DNA of 64,000 bases, taken from the NCBI GenBank assembly GCA_014529385.2, contig CM043954.1, positions 4,277,306 to 4,341,305 on the forward strand. Reading direction: 5' to 3'. This DNA comes from Adiantum capillus-veneris (Eukaryota; Streptophyta; Polypodiopsida; Polypodiales; Pteridaceae). The position numbers and the translations under genes were made by a program. The first letter of the stretch is position 1; every line of letters begins with the position of its first letter. This document shows positions 43,791 through 55,451 of this stretch, piece after piece. The notes under the pieces are model-generated. The model saw only the letters and a list, made by a program, of their open reading frames with translations, was not told the DNA's origin and did not search any database.

Positions 43791-45480
43791 ACACATGGGA
43801 TGGATAGCATCACAATGGAGCTTAAGAGAACAGGAGTACTATGGAGGTAACAGACAAATATGGGTACCAAAACTGCAGGTTAGAGCATACCAAGTGAAAT
43901 CAAGATCCTCCCAAGAAAGAAGGTCCACAAGGTATCAACCTCGATAATATCCTAGGATACTTAAGAAGCACGTATACAATAGAACAACATCGAAAGATGC
44001 TAAAGTTTTACCACAACTCTCAAGAGGATACAGAACAGAGAAGGATCTCAAAGAATCTTCCTCTTAAATAAGGATTCTACACAGGTTATACAAAGATTTG
44101 GCTAACAATCAACCACAAGCCAATTGCAACTACACCAGACTTCCATGAAGATCTCAAGAGCTCAACAAGACCTAGAGCTAAGCAAAGTCAATAAAGGAGT
44201 TACAAAGGTCCTCAAGAGATTTGTATTCCTAAGTTTTCCAATGAACCGATTCAAAAGCTAGATGCCGACAGCCAACAGAGGCTTACAACAACCTCAAAGA
44301 CTCCTTACAACAGGCCGAATTGGAGGATCACATGAAGAATAATGGAGTCTTCACAGTCAAAGAAGGACAACCCAACCAACAAAGCTTTTGATTCAAAAAT
44401 GATAAATCAGGTATGGCAAAAGAAACCTTCAATGCCAACTTGGTCCTTCATTAATCCTCTTTTTGAAGATTCAAGCTTACTTTTACCTAAAGAAATGTTT
44501 GTAGTAAGCACAAGAATGTAAAAAGTCAAGTCGCCATAGTGCAAAAAACACTCTTTGGTATAGTCAGAGTCGAGCTGCTAAGCCATAAAATGAGCAAAGC
44601 ATCAGTCCCAAAGCTTCAGGTCATAATAAACTCTGTGCTAAGAGCCGTAGTTATTAGGCTTACGCTCAAGCTGAAAGAGTTCAGCATAACTATGTCATGT
44701 TGCTCATGCTGGATGGGATGAGCATAAGAGTCAAAGTCTATTAACTTACAATTGGTGGAGTGTCGTAGAGTCCAACACTCACGCACAATGCACAGTAAGA
44801 TGAGAGCACATATCCTCGACAACGAAAACCATTCTTAAAGGGATGCCAGCTTGCAAAGCCACGACATATGCTTTTATAGCTACACCATCTTTCTAAAGAA
44901 CCCCTCAAAATATTTCTTGCACAGCATATTGTTTCCCACGCATTTTTGTGTATGCATATATAAAAAGTCCCACCATTGGACAATATGCATTAGAAACCTT
45001 TTTTTGCTTCCACCTATGCACCTTGAGTGGACTACAGCACGCAAACCAATGTTCCATCATGCTACCCTCTCATATTTGCTACCTTTTTAATTTCATATCT
45101 ATCAACAAATAATCCCTTGAGTACTTTCCCATGCTAATAAGTACTTCAATAATGTGGGTATCCCAAAGGCACTATGTTTCCATTGAGTTTTTTTCCTTTG
45201 GTCATCCAGGTATTAGACCCCAATTAAGATCCTCATCATTTTACTTCTGTTGTACATACTTTCAATAAATAAACAGCAGCCGCATCATTATGCTATTACA
45301 ACGGACAAATGCAACATCATCTCTCACATCAGACATATTCGGACCAATCAAGATGTTGCAACAAATTGAACCTCATCAACAAATTCAACGGCAGATGAAC
45401 ACGATCAGACCATCAACAACCAATCAAAACCTTCCACGGTCTCCATAGACACTTTTCAACAATGCCCGAGTACGGACACT
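43791..45480. other. A-rich decayed retroelement remainder, no gene supported
   Basis: The A-rich, plus-strand-biased composition continues from the upstream frames with many stops. Near 43800 the text KHMGWIASQWSLREQEYYGG is followed by a WVPK motif, which may be the last coding part. A purine tract, AGAAGGGGAGAATAATAATTGAG at about 45488, may be a polypurine tract before an LTR. Confidence 0.35.
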
Positions 45481-45499
45481 AAAATTAGAAGGGGAGAAT

Positions 45500-45925
45500 A
45501 ATAATTGAGCAAACGCTAGTTAACAAAAGCTGCTAAAGGCCCGAGTCTTACGGATGCACATTGAAGATCAACATGAAGAAGCAGTAAAGATTGGAGTTAC
45601 ACATTTTTTCAAAATGGTCAAGTTTTAATGTGTTATGGGCTCAACGGGAGTTCCAAGCTGTAAAGAATAGCTCAATTAGTGTGTCTAGTTTACAGATTCA
45701 ATAAGTAGTGAAGCCCTAAAGTCCTTGGGCGCCCGGACATTGCATATTTTAGACATTGGCTAAGGTATAAAAGCCAACTTTGTAAAGATTTTATTAAGTT
45801 TTGGATAATAGAAACATGGCGTGAGCTAACGGCGCTCACTTCTCTTCTTCTCGCGCTTCCTACTCCCTTCTTGATTGTCATATTGCAATGTCGTCTGTTG
45901 CGTTGCAACCGCAGGTAAGAGCTCT
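45500..45925 (+). promoter_or_regulatory. LTR-like promoter of the A-rich retroelement
   Basis: GGGCGCCC at 45727-45734 and TATAAAAGCCAAC at 45766-45778 recreate the arrangement seen at 663-704. A leader follows with GGCGTGAGC and GGCGCTCAC and pyrimidine-rich text, ending at a splice-donor-like CAGGTAAGAG at about 45911. It is probably the 3' LTR (U3-R-U5) of the element at 40.3-45.5 kb. No matching 5' LTR was found. Confidence 0.45.
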
Positions 45926-47140
45926 CCGCATTGATGTAAACATATCATGGTAAACTGTAGCTTTTGGCGTCACCGATCCACGGTCTAATTTCATCATAAG
46001 TAGGAATTTAAGTTAGAAAATCACAAAATAAGCATATGCGGAGTATTGGGGCATCATTGCTAAGCATTTAGATGCATTCGGAATAAAAAAAAACTAGGTC
46101 AAAAACTCGTTGTTAATAATAGCGTTTTTTACACTTCATCAAAAGTGGGATTTTAGATCATAAGCATATGTACTTAGGTCTTATATACATGTCCTAGAAG
46201 TTTCGTAACATTAGGATGTCATTTGATGTTGTAACGATCATGTTTAGCCACAGTCTACAAAAGGACTCTTCCCATCTGAGTCTCAGAAACGGCCGAAAAA
46301 ACTGTCAAAAATGCCAAAAAATAGCTTCATAGGGTGTACAATGGACAATAACTGCAACTCAACGTACATGAGAAATTGCGCACAAACAGACGCCAAAGAT
46401 TGTTCCATGCAGTAAACAAATCCCTATGGGGATATCTGTCTGCAAAGAGCTCAATAGCACGGTCTGTGCTCAAAATAGTATGCATTTGTCAACACATAGC
46501 CATCCATAGAGAAAATAATTGCCAAGAATGTTTGAAAGACATTGTACATGTGCATGTCTGAAAACCTGGAGAAATTGGGTATATGTGGACTCAAAGGACC
46601 GCCGTGAACCTGTGTGTCGGTGTAGACTAGGAAGCTGATGCCGATTTTCGTCATCGAGTGAAGATATGCTAGCCGAGTAGCCGCCAAATCGATCAAGGCC
46701 AATGTCGAATTGCCAATGCAAAGCCGAGAAGAAAATCATCGAAAGCCGAGTCGATGTCGAGTCGCCAAGAAGAAGATGTTGCCAAAGCCGTAGCCGTCAG
46801 TGTTGTGTCACGACCGCCGGAGAAGAGCTTATAGAGCTCTCTCCCGCTGCTCTCACGATGATGATGAGTTGCCAAAAAAAAAACTTCAAAAACGACTCTT
46901 CGTTCTCTCGCTCGCTATCGAGTGTGTGTGCACGGATATCGTTGTCTAGATTTCGTCGATATCGGGATGTGTGAGTGTATATATGAGCGCCAAATGCTAT
47001 CTCAGTTTCGCTTGTCGGCAGCCGAAGCACTACACACAATTTTTGGCTTTCTAAAAGAAACCCGTGATGTTGTGTTGGGATACGGAGACTTTCATTGTTT
47101 TCAATGCACTGCATAATGGAGACTTACCTTTCATTTCACA
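45926..47140. other. Intergenic, GC-richer segment without supported gene
   Basis: 46.0-46.4 kb is AT-rich with a weak copy of the palindromic core seen at 38.8-39.8 kb. 46.6-46.95 kb is richer in CG and reads repeatedly GCCGAG/GTCGA, like a 5' leader, but shows no protein motif. Frames of 60-105 codons on both strands overlap each other and are not supported. Confidence 0.35.
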
Positions 47141-47340
47141 TCCTGACATGTCTTTACTTTTCTTGCATTTTATTGTTTTAGAATGTTAAAATGAAGCTTC
47201 ACCTTGCATAATTTTAGTAAATTTTACACACACACTTTTTTTTTTTTGCATTCTATTATTTTAGAATACTAAAGTGAACCCTGACATTGCATACTTCTAA
47301 TAAATTCTACACACACACACACGCGCGCGCGCGCGTATGT
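47140..47340. repeat. Two ~88-bp tandem units ending in CA/CG microsatellite
   Basis: TTGCATTnTATTnTTTTAGAAT through AAATTnTACACACACAC occurs twice (about 47160-47236 and 47246-47324). The second copy runs into (CA)n(CG)n at 47311-47336. This is noncoding repeat DNA. Confidence 0.7.
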
Positions 47341-47719
47341 TAATTAGTTCTTTTTATTTCACATTTCAGTTCACAACTTCACGTGACTTTACATTTGTTG
47401 CATTTTATAGCTTGATTCTAGTCAGTGTTAATGTTCGAGAAAGTCTCTTTTATTAAGCGGCTACTGATTGAGTTTCTTCCTCACAAAGAAAAAAACAAGA
47501 AATACCAGCAAAATTTTTGAGATTTGTAATTTTTTGAACAACTTTCTCACATATTTCCTCGGTTTTTCTTTCATTTACCATGGTTTGCAGCTAGCTAGTC
47601 TCGAATTTCAATCCGCTCAAGACTAAGCTGAGGCAATCCTTTCCCAAACACTGATACGAGTTTAATTCAACCTAACAATTTTATCATTTTTTTATTGTTT
47701 TTGAAAGCCTGTCGAATAC

Positions 47720-47724
47720 AGCAC

Positions 47725-47767
<43 letters not shown>

Positions 47768-48950
47768 CGCGCGCGTGTTTTCCCAGCGGTGCTGAATGCT
47801 TTGCTTTGAACACATAACCTGAAACCTCGATTTTCAGCTCGATTCCCTTTGCGAACTTTGCAATGCCGACTGTTGCCCAAATTCTCCAAGCTCACTACTG
47901 CCTTCGACCTTGCCCAATTTGCTTGGCTCTTCTGCAGGTGCTGGATGCAGTGCTAGTGTAAGAGAAGCTATCAGCGCTATCCAATGCTGTCAGCGCTTGT
48001 GTGTGTGTGTGTGTGTGCGCGCGCGCGCGCATATACCACCACACCCAAGGCAACTCCGATTCAGCGCTGCCTAAGCTTCAGATTTGCCTCGATTTTCAGA
48101 TCTGCTGTAGTCCCCTTTTCTGCAGTTGCCTTAGACTCTTTGCTCGACTCCCACAGACACACAATACCTGCTCGCAATTTTTCTGCTGCCCGTTATTTAG
48201 CTATTCGATTGTGTGTGTGTGTGTGTGTGTGTGTGTTTTTTTTTTTTGGCAAGCCTTGCTCGATGTGACGACTCAGACCAGTTTTCTGTCTTAGACATGG
48301 AATCCTTACACATGTACCAGAACTGAACAGAAGGATCACAAAGCTTTGCTCAACTGCCTAATATGTGTATGTGTGTGTGTGTGTGTGTGAGACGAGAGCC
48401 TCAGCAGCGGGCACATTTCAGTAAGGGTTTCCTGTCAGTTTGCGTGGGGGTGTGAGTGTGTCTGTGTGTGTGTTTCGTCGCAGCTGTTTCTCTTTGGCGC
48501 AGCCAGCCCTCGTTGGCTCTGTGCAGGTTTCGCCACTGTGTGTGTTTTAGGGTGAGAGTGAGTGTGGGTGTGTGTGTGAAGTAGTCACCTTCGTGCTGGT
48601 CAGGTTTGCAGTGTGTGGTGTGTGGCATCACAGCCGCCTTGCATGTGTATGTGTGTCTATGTCGAGTGTGTGTGTGTACGCTTGTGGAGGATTTGGGGGT
48701 GTGGTGAATCCTTCGGTCTCATCTGTCGCGCGACATTGTTCTGCACAACATCTACCCTGTGCAGGCCCTTCACAACACGTTGGGGTTGGAAGTTTGATTT
48801 CGTCTGCACGTGGTCCTTCTGTCGTCTTGTGTGCGAGAGAGGGGTGTGTGTTTTTATACAACTAGCTGGTGTGTGTGTGTGTACCTGTGTATATAGCAGT
48901 CATATATCAAAAACTCCCAAAAAAAAAGAAGAGTGTGTGTGTGAGAGCTT
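47720..48950. repeat. GT-rich microsatellite cluster
   Basis: GT/TG tracts lie at about 47727-47776, 47998-48035 (ending in GC repeats), 48209-48236, 48365-48389, and many shorter ones to 48895. Cys-Val or Thr-His rich frames here are artefacts. The segment forms the 5' flank, and perhaps the 5' UTR, of the LINE. Confidence 0.85.
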
Positions 48951-48953
48951 CGC

Positions 48954-50193
48954 ATGGATTCCACTGATCAGTGTATATATAAGCGTCGGAAAGCCATAGA
49001 AACTTCGGAGATGGATGTTTTGAGTCTTATCAAAGAATGTTTGCATGAGGATTTCGAGGATGTACGTCAAGTCTTGGAAGGATCCGCTCCTATTATGGAA
49101 GTGCGCATCCCTATACAGGAGCTCATGGATCCGTTGCTCAATATGCACTTAACGTTGTGATTCTTTTTTTCCCGGGTCGAATGCCTACTGCTCAGGATGT
49201 AGGCCAATGGGTTGATTTCCTACTCAAACGACAAGCAGTCCGAGGGATTTACTTTGGTGTACAAGGGTTCTACGAAGTTTTGCTGGCTGACATGGATGCT
49301 CAAGATACTCTGCTTAAAATGTCTCCTTTTTTCTTCAATACGCAGATGACTCATGTGCTGCCCTGGGCTCTTACCAAGGACTATCAGAGTTTCATTCGTC
49401 ACAAGTGTCCCATTTGGGTTGAGGTGGTCGATTTTCCTCGCACTTGGCGTCATTTCTTCCTTTGTTGGCTGCTCAGTTAGGCAAAGTCATTTGCCCTCCT
49501 AAGTTGGAGGCAAACACAAACCGTTTTTGTATTTTGTGGGACACGGATATTCCCAAACCAGCAAGTATTTCGATCGATTCTGGGGATACAGTGGTTGGAA
49601 AGCGTCTTTTTAAGCTTAAATGGGGCAAGTTTGCAAATTCTTGCTTCCGATGTGACAAATTTGGTCATATGCAGTCCGAATGTCCGGAACCAAATCTGCA
49701 ACCACCTCCTTCAGCCGTCCCTGCTCCTCAACCTCGCTCACCTTCGAAACCTTCTACTGAGGTTCAAACTAAAGGAGTTTCAACCTCCTCCCCCTCAGTT
49801 GGGGCCATTAAAGGAAAGGGAAAACAAGTACAATTGTCTGCACTTACAGCTTCTCCAAATATTAAAGACAAGGGAAAAGAACAGGTTTCGACCTCTCAAA
49901 CTTGGATAGTGCCCAAGAAACCAGTCAAAGCTGCTACACCTCGTGTTCTGGCATCTTCTCGTAATTATGTGCCTCCCTTGAAGAATGTTACTCAGAAAAA
50001 ACTCCCTTGTAATGACAGCACTTCTTTGGATGAAGCTTGGGACAAGGTAGTTCGTTCTTACAAGGAGGTTGTTACTGGAGAAGCTTCTTCATCACAAGGT
50101 GCATTTCCTTTCAATTATCCACGTCCAGGTATTGACCCGCCTTCTCAGGCACCTTCAACTGGGGAGGATGTGTTGATGGGCACTGGTACTTGA
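48954..50193 (+). pseudogene. LINE ORF1 (nucleic-acid-binding protein)
   Basis: The frame starts at 48954 (MDSTDQCIYKRRK). It shifts near 49150 to a DUF4283-like part (GQWVDFLLKRQAVRGIYFG, FFFNTQMTHVLPWAL, CPIWVEVVDFP), then shifts again near 49450 to PLLAAQLGKVICPPK. The conserved tail of this domain (FKLKWGKFANSCFRCDKFGH, spanning about 49609-49668) includes the CCHC knuckle CFRCDKFGHMQSEC. A proline/serine/lysine-rich low-complexity C-terminus follows to TGA 50191. ORF1 of plant L1 elements coats the element RNA. Confidence 0.8.
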
Positions 50194-50249
50194 ATTTTAT
50201 TCCCCCCTTTCTTTTCTTGTTTTCTCGTCCACTGTATATACCATATAGA

Positions 50250-53200
50250 ATGCATAGTTCTTTGAATTGCATCTCCTATAATGTGCGTGGGTTATGCAAT
50301 CACAACAAGTGGCAGCTTACCTGGCACTATGTACATACATGTAAAGCAGACATCGTGGTTCTTCAAGAGCATAATCAGCATTAATTTGCAGGACAGACTT
50401 CTTACTTTGCGGGCTACTGGATAGCTTATGCAGGATCAGCTGGCCATTCTGGAGTGCTTATGCTTGTTCGACATGAACTCTTCCCGACCTTGGTCTTTAA
50501 TGACCCGGCTGGGAGATGGATGGTCATCCAATGTATTATTAATGGAGAAGTTTTCGAATTTGGAGGATTATATGCATACACAGCTTCTGCAGATAGAGCA
50601 CGGTTGTGGAGTGCTATTTCATCTTATTGTTGGCGTTCCAATGCCTTTCTCTGCGGGGATTTTAATAATGCACCAAACCTTGCGGATAATACTACTGGCC
50701 ATTCTCACATGCTTCATATGGAACGGCAATCTTGGGACCAATTTATGTCGACCTGTAATGGGCTTGATTTGTGGCCCTTTTTGCATGCGATTGATCCAGG
50801 CTTTACTTTTCAGTACAATGCTCAATCCATGTATCGCGCTTGGCTAGATCGCTGGTATCTTTTTTACATGCAACAATATGATAACTTTGTATGCGAGATA
50901 ACGATTGATTATGCTATGTGTCTCTCAGATCATTTTCCCGTATGCTTGAAACTTCGCTTTCGCTCTTTTGATGTCAATGATTGCCTACCCAAGAAAAGAC
51001 TTTTGCATGTCAATAATGCTTATCTCAAGCATGAGCCTTTTCGCACTATGATTGTGAATATCAGCCCGCCGTTGCTATCCCAGATGTATGTTGACTTGGA
51101 CATAGCATGGTTTCGTTTTGTTATGCGTGTTCAATCAGTTATACAGGATTATGGTAGGGATTATTTGTCACAATTAAGGGAACAGGTTAACCAGGCAAAG
51201 GATACTTGTAGCCGATTAATGCACTTGGCTAATCATTCTTCTCTTGCTGATGCTCAAATGACTGAGTTGTTCTCTACTTGTGCAATCTTAAGACACAATG
51301 ATGAGAGGAAATTGACCAGATGGCAGACTCGAGCTCGTTAACAAGCTTTTGCAGATAAGGATGTGCTTCTAAACAATTCTTTAAGCATTTGCATCACTCC
51401 AAGCAATCTCAAGCTATACGGAGAGTTAAATTACCGTCAGGGGAGTGGACCTCCACTCTTCGAGAGCTAGCATTAGCCCTACGCTCTCATTATGGCAAGA
51501 TTTTTGAGGCCCCTTCTTCTCCCACGAGAGAAGCTCGCCAAGCGCATCATGTGTTTCTATCGCATGTTACTTCCATTCTCTCGTTGCGGCAGGCTCAAGA
51601 CTTGGAAGCTGTTTTCACAGAGTCGGAATTGTATGCCAGCTTGCTTGATTTAGGTCGATGGAGAGCTCCTTGTTGGGATGGTCTCTCTGTGGAATTCTTC
51701 TTGTCTTTCTGGGATTATTTGAAGTTGCCTCTATTATTCATTATGAATACAGCTTGGGAACAACATGAATTACCCTCCTCTTGGAAAGAAGGTTTGCTCA
51801 AGCTGATCCCTAAGCATGCATTGTGTGAAGAATTTTCACATTGGCGGCCTATTACACTTATGCCTGTGGTATATAAGTTAATGGCAAAAATGCTTGCTAA
51901 CCGACTCAAATGCTTTCTACATGAAGGCTTGCATCAATCTCAATACAGCTTCATTCCGAGACGTCAAATTACTGATAACCTCGCAAATGTCATTGTTGGT
52001 ATGGAATATGCAAAATATAATGGACAGGATGTATTAGTCATGCAGGTTGACATTGAAAAGGCATTCGATAGTGTTCTTTGGGATTACATTGCGGATACCA
52101 TGCGACATTTGGGCTTTGGGCCTAGGTAGTAGGCTATCCCGTGTCGTGCTTTTCTTGTATGCAAACAGTACTTCTGCAGGCTTGCTGGATGGTTCTCTCA
52201 CAGAATCTTGGCCTTTGGGACAGTCGGTACGGTAGGGCTGCCCTCTAAGTGCTTTGCTTTATGCGATCGCTACTCATCCCTTGTTTATGTACTTGGATTC
52301 CTTGACCTCCACTGGTAGGCTGCATGGCCTTACTTTACCTTCTGGTCGACAGTTTGCTGGTCAGGATTCCTTGACCTCCATTGGTAGGCTGCATGGCCTT
52401 ACTTTACCTTCTGGTCGACAGTTTGCTGGTCAGGCTTATGCGGATGACTCTTTGTTCATGCCTCGTAATAACTATGATGATGTACAACAAATTATGCATA
52501 CTCTTCACTTGTTTGGATTGGCAATAGGTCTCAAAGTTAACTTTTGCAAATCCAAGCTATTGCCTTTGAAAGAGTGTGACTGGCATAGGATATTGTGGCT
52601 TGCGGAGATTGTTCCTCCCCATGTTCTAGTTCGCCATTTGGGTTATCCGTTGGGTTGGAATGTATCGGCTATGAAGAAAACGGATTGGGTGCTCCAACGT
52701 CTACATTCCAAGTTGAATTATTGGAAATTGTCCACGTGGCCACTTCATGTGCGTCTCAGGATTGTCCAATGCATCCTTGTGGCTTATGTGCAGTTTTACT
52801 TGCCTTTGTTGTCCTGGCCTCGGTTGCGCTTGCAGTCTCTCATGTCCAATATTTTAGAACATTTTTGGCGGACCTCGTCTACCAAGAGGGGCATTTGGCT
52901 TTTATCTATGGACAAGCTGTGTTCTCCCAAGCGTCTTGGAGGGTTGAATATTTTGGACTTGAGACGTTATCTTCTGGCTCGAAAAGCTATGTTGTTGCCA
53001 GTTTTGGTGGAGCAGCAGCAACCCTGGGCTCTCATGGTCACACATTTATGTGCGCACATTGTCACCCCTTCTTTTGGTCATTGGCAACTCACTTATTCGG
53101 ATGTTGTTTTTGGGAAGCTTGAAGGACACATTCCTGGATGTCCCTTTACTTCTTCTCTAATTGTTGATTGGAAGGTGGTCACTTCACATTTGGCTTGGGA

Positions 53201-53785
53201 TGGTCGACAATCCTCTGGGGGTAACTCTCTTCGCTTGGAGAGTCTGCATTGGAGCAGGGTTTTTGCTTCGACTTTGGTTCAACGGTCCCCTCGCCAAGCG
53301 TATTTTCTTTCCCAAAAAGGAATCTGTCAGGTGCATCAGGTGGTTGATGATTCGGGTTATGTTCTTTCTTTTGCTGATGCCGTCTCCCGCTTTCGGTTGG
53401 GTCTGCGCCTTCCCGCTGCCCCAAATGCCTTGAAGCTGAGGAGACCGTGCCACACTTGCTGTGGTGTTGTCGTCACTCCAGAGCCTTCATTCGGCAAGTG
53501 TCAGCTGCTCTTCGACTACGTTTTCCTTCCGGCTCTTTTCATAGACGATTTTGGCTTTTTGGGGTGCTTCGGTCACCACAATCTCAGTTTGCTGTCTTCT
53601 TCACCTGGGGCAGATTTTGGACTATGTGGGCCATCTGGCTTCATAGGAACTCCTTAATGTTCCAGGGCACTTTTGTTGAGCTTTTTCCCTATTTCAAATT
53701 ATCTCTTGGTCAAGCGCTGCATTTTGCCTATGAAGCTAGAGACATCACTCTTGATGCCTACAGGATTTACTTTGACTGTTTCTAG
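50250..53785 (+). pseudogene. LINE ORF2 (endonuclease / reverse transcriptase)
   Basis: Endonuclease motifs in order are CISYNVRGL, DIVVLQEH, LCGDFNNAP, RAWLDRWY and LSDHFPVC (50250-50960), with a TAA at 50382. A frameshift lies near 51345. Reverse transcriptase spans about 51640-52700: SSWKEGLLKLIPK, HWRPITLMPVVYKLMAKMLA, QSQYSFIPRRQITDN and VDIEKAFDSV, with TAG at 52127 and a frame change. GCPLSALLYAI is preceded by a TAG, and the catalytic AYADDSLFM is at about 52434. The thumb region (VRHLGYPLG) and SPKRLGGLNI follow. The end, in other frames, has C-x2-C and HLLWCC of a zf-RVT domain (about 53400-53470) and WAIWLHRNSLMFQG. A 69-bp in-frame duplication sits just before YADD. Confidence 0.88.
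52296..52433. repeat. 69-bp in-frame tandem duplication in LINE RT
   Basis: Two copies, 52296-52364 and 52365-52433, encode the 23-residue unit DSLTSxGRLHGLTLPS plus GRQFAGQ. The duplication lies between the palm strand and the YADD catalytic motif. It keeps the frame but would distort the active site. Confidence 0.9.
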
Positions 53786-53894
53786 CCTTCGGAGCCTTAT
53801 AGTGCTCCGTCTTTTGTATCCCTTTCTTTTCGTGGGTTTTCCTCGCTTTGAGGTTTCCCACTTGTAAATTAATCAAAGCAGATTTACAAAAAAA

Positions 53895-53898
<4 letters not shown>

Positions 53899-53935
<37 letters not shown>
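53899..53935. repeat. (TG)n microsatellite after LINE tail
   Basis: A pure TG tract follows the LINE A tail and grades into CGCGCGTGC. It could be pre-existing target sequence or have grown from the insertion junction. Confidence 0.9.
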
Positions 53936-54094
53936 CACTCTCCCTTGCAAAGCTTTCCCCGATTGGCCCCTTTGCTTGCTCGACACCCGCAAATGCTTCA
54001 CCAAGCTTGCCTTCAAATTTGCTTCAAATCTTAGAAGATTCCCTCTTCCGCTTGGAAGGGCTATACACGGAAGCTCAAGGAGCGGTCGGTTCCG

Positions 54095-54400
54095 GCTTTG
54101 ATACCAGTTGTGAAGCATGTATCGTCGTTCGCGTGCTTGCAAGGAAGAGGGAAGGAGAAGAGGAGAGTAGGCACAAGCTTTTTGGAGGAAACACACAGCA
54201 CACTCAAGCCATTGTACTATGTCTCTTTATTTGTTTGTATACAAGAGACTGTAAAAGGGTTAGTGAGTAACTGTAGGAGAAGTGTCCAGGCAACAAGCCA
54301 CATGGCTTTTACCCAAAACAATTGGCTCAATGTTTACAGAAAACCTGTAAACATTTACAATATGCCTGCTAGGTTTTGGTTTCTACCTATAAAATAAAAA
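54095..54400 (-). mobile_element. Copia-like LTR and primer binding site, minus strand
   Basis: On the minus strand TGGTATCAAAGC (54106-54095) is a near-match to the initiator-tRNA-Met primer binding site used by copia elements. It lies 2 bp after an LTR-like end (..TTCACA). The LTR would extend on the plus strand from 54109 to at least 54400. Only this 5' end remains; the internal part is lost within about 200 bp at the TG tract. The outer LTR end was not located. Confidence 0.45.
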
Positions 54401-54539
54401 CTTACAAATTGAAAAAACTAAAAAAAAATCATAATTTAGTTATAATTTTCAAGAAAAACTGCAAAATTTTGAAGAAAAACCCGTAAATTTCAAAAGCCCA
54501 TTTTTTTCTATTTGTTTGGAAAAATGTTCTTTGGGAACA

Positions 54540-55210
54540 CTGAACTCGCTACGCATTAGAAGGCAATTAAGGTTACCCAACACCACTGGCTACACATTGG
54601 AAGGCAATTAAGGTTATCTTTTGCTACTTGATTGGCACTGTATCTGTTGGGTTACTTTATCCCAAAAGGGGATGATGAACACCAAATTTACATGCTTCTT
54701 TAGACTTGTATGGTTGCAATGACACACAAGTGTCCACTGGTGGTTTTTGTTTCATGATTGATAGCTCATACATATCATGTTTGAGCAAGAAGCAACCTAT
54801 AGTTGCCACTTCTAGTTATGAAGTTGATTAACATATCTTTCACAAATAATACTAAGTGCGCTTGACTTAGATGCCTTTTGACTGACTTCGGTGTTGGCTA
54901 CGATTGCCATTCTATCTTTATTTACAAGCAAAGTGCTTTCGCAAATACTAGGAACCCCAGTACTCCATGCTTGCACAAAGCATCAAGGTGCATTGACATG
55001 ATGCTAGGGAGATACTCTCTGCAAAAGAGACCAGCTTGGCTTATGTGCCTATGCGTTGATCTATTCATTAAGGCTCTGTTTCGTGAGAAGTTTGCGCTTT
55101 TCACGAAGCTTTGAGATTACTCCTCTTTATGGTCTAATCACATAAGGTCTAGCACATCCTTATACACGAGTGCTAGCTCATGTTCACTGCATCACTCCCT
55201 AGGGGGTATT
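54540..55210 (+). pseudogene. Copia RNase H fragment
   Basis: Broken frames give the C-terminal copia RNase H pattern. HWKAIKVI is followed by YLIGTVSVGLLYPK, then STGGFCFMIDSSYISCLSKK and QPIVATSSYEV. In another frame LLTDFGVGYDCHSIFIYKQS, NPSTPCLHKASRCIDM and LFIKALFREKF follow (54878-55114). The rest of the polyprotein is missing. CCCTAGGGGG at about 55198-55207 is the probable polypurine tract. A short ATTGGAAGGCAATTAAGGTTA phrase occurs twice (about 54556 and 54596). Confidence 0.75.
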
Positions 55211-55451
55211 TGTTACCATATTTATGGTAGTGATGTGTGTGAGCACACTTAGGACCGTCGAGGCACTTTTCTCCCGCGTTAGGAGTTTTCCTCCCCCAAC
55301 TTGTATATGCACCCATCATTGTATTTTCTTTGAATTAGCACACTCAATAATACTACTTTGTGTGTTGTGTGCTCTTAAGCTTCTGCTTCATCTTCACCAT
55401 CTTTGTGTACATTCCAATAGCTCTATTATTCCAACAGCTCTATTTCCAACA
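55211..55451 (+). repeat. Copia 3' LTR
   Basis: Begins TGTTACCATATTTATGGT right after a purine tract and probably ends ..TATTTCCAACA near 55451. It includes typical copia LTR text such as ATTCCAACAGCTC near the end. No 5' partner is in the window. Confidence 0.55.

Larger units (their letters stand above)
48954..53905 (+). mobile_element. L1-type LINE (non-LTR retrotransposon)
   Basis: Plant L1-like element. ORF1 carries a CCHC knuckle; ORF2 has an apurinic-type endonuclease, reverse transcriptase and a zf-RVT-like end. It finishes with GTAAATTAATCAAAGCAGATTTAC and a short A tract (53889-53896), immediately followed by (TG)n at 53899-53934. Both flanks are GT-rich, so any target-site duplication is masked. 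Several frameshifts and stops make it inactive. The 5' limit is uncertain and could lie earlier in the GT-rich segment. Confidence 0.85.

Noticed and set aside
47692-48999. Cys-Val and Thr-His rich frames in the GT-rich region
   Set aside because: They are translations of GT/CA microsatellites, overlapping on both strands with no domain signal.
53161-53453. Small frames on both strands inside LINE ORF2
   Set aside because: They are off-frame readings or short frameshifted pieces of ORF2.
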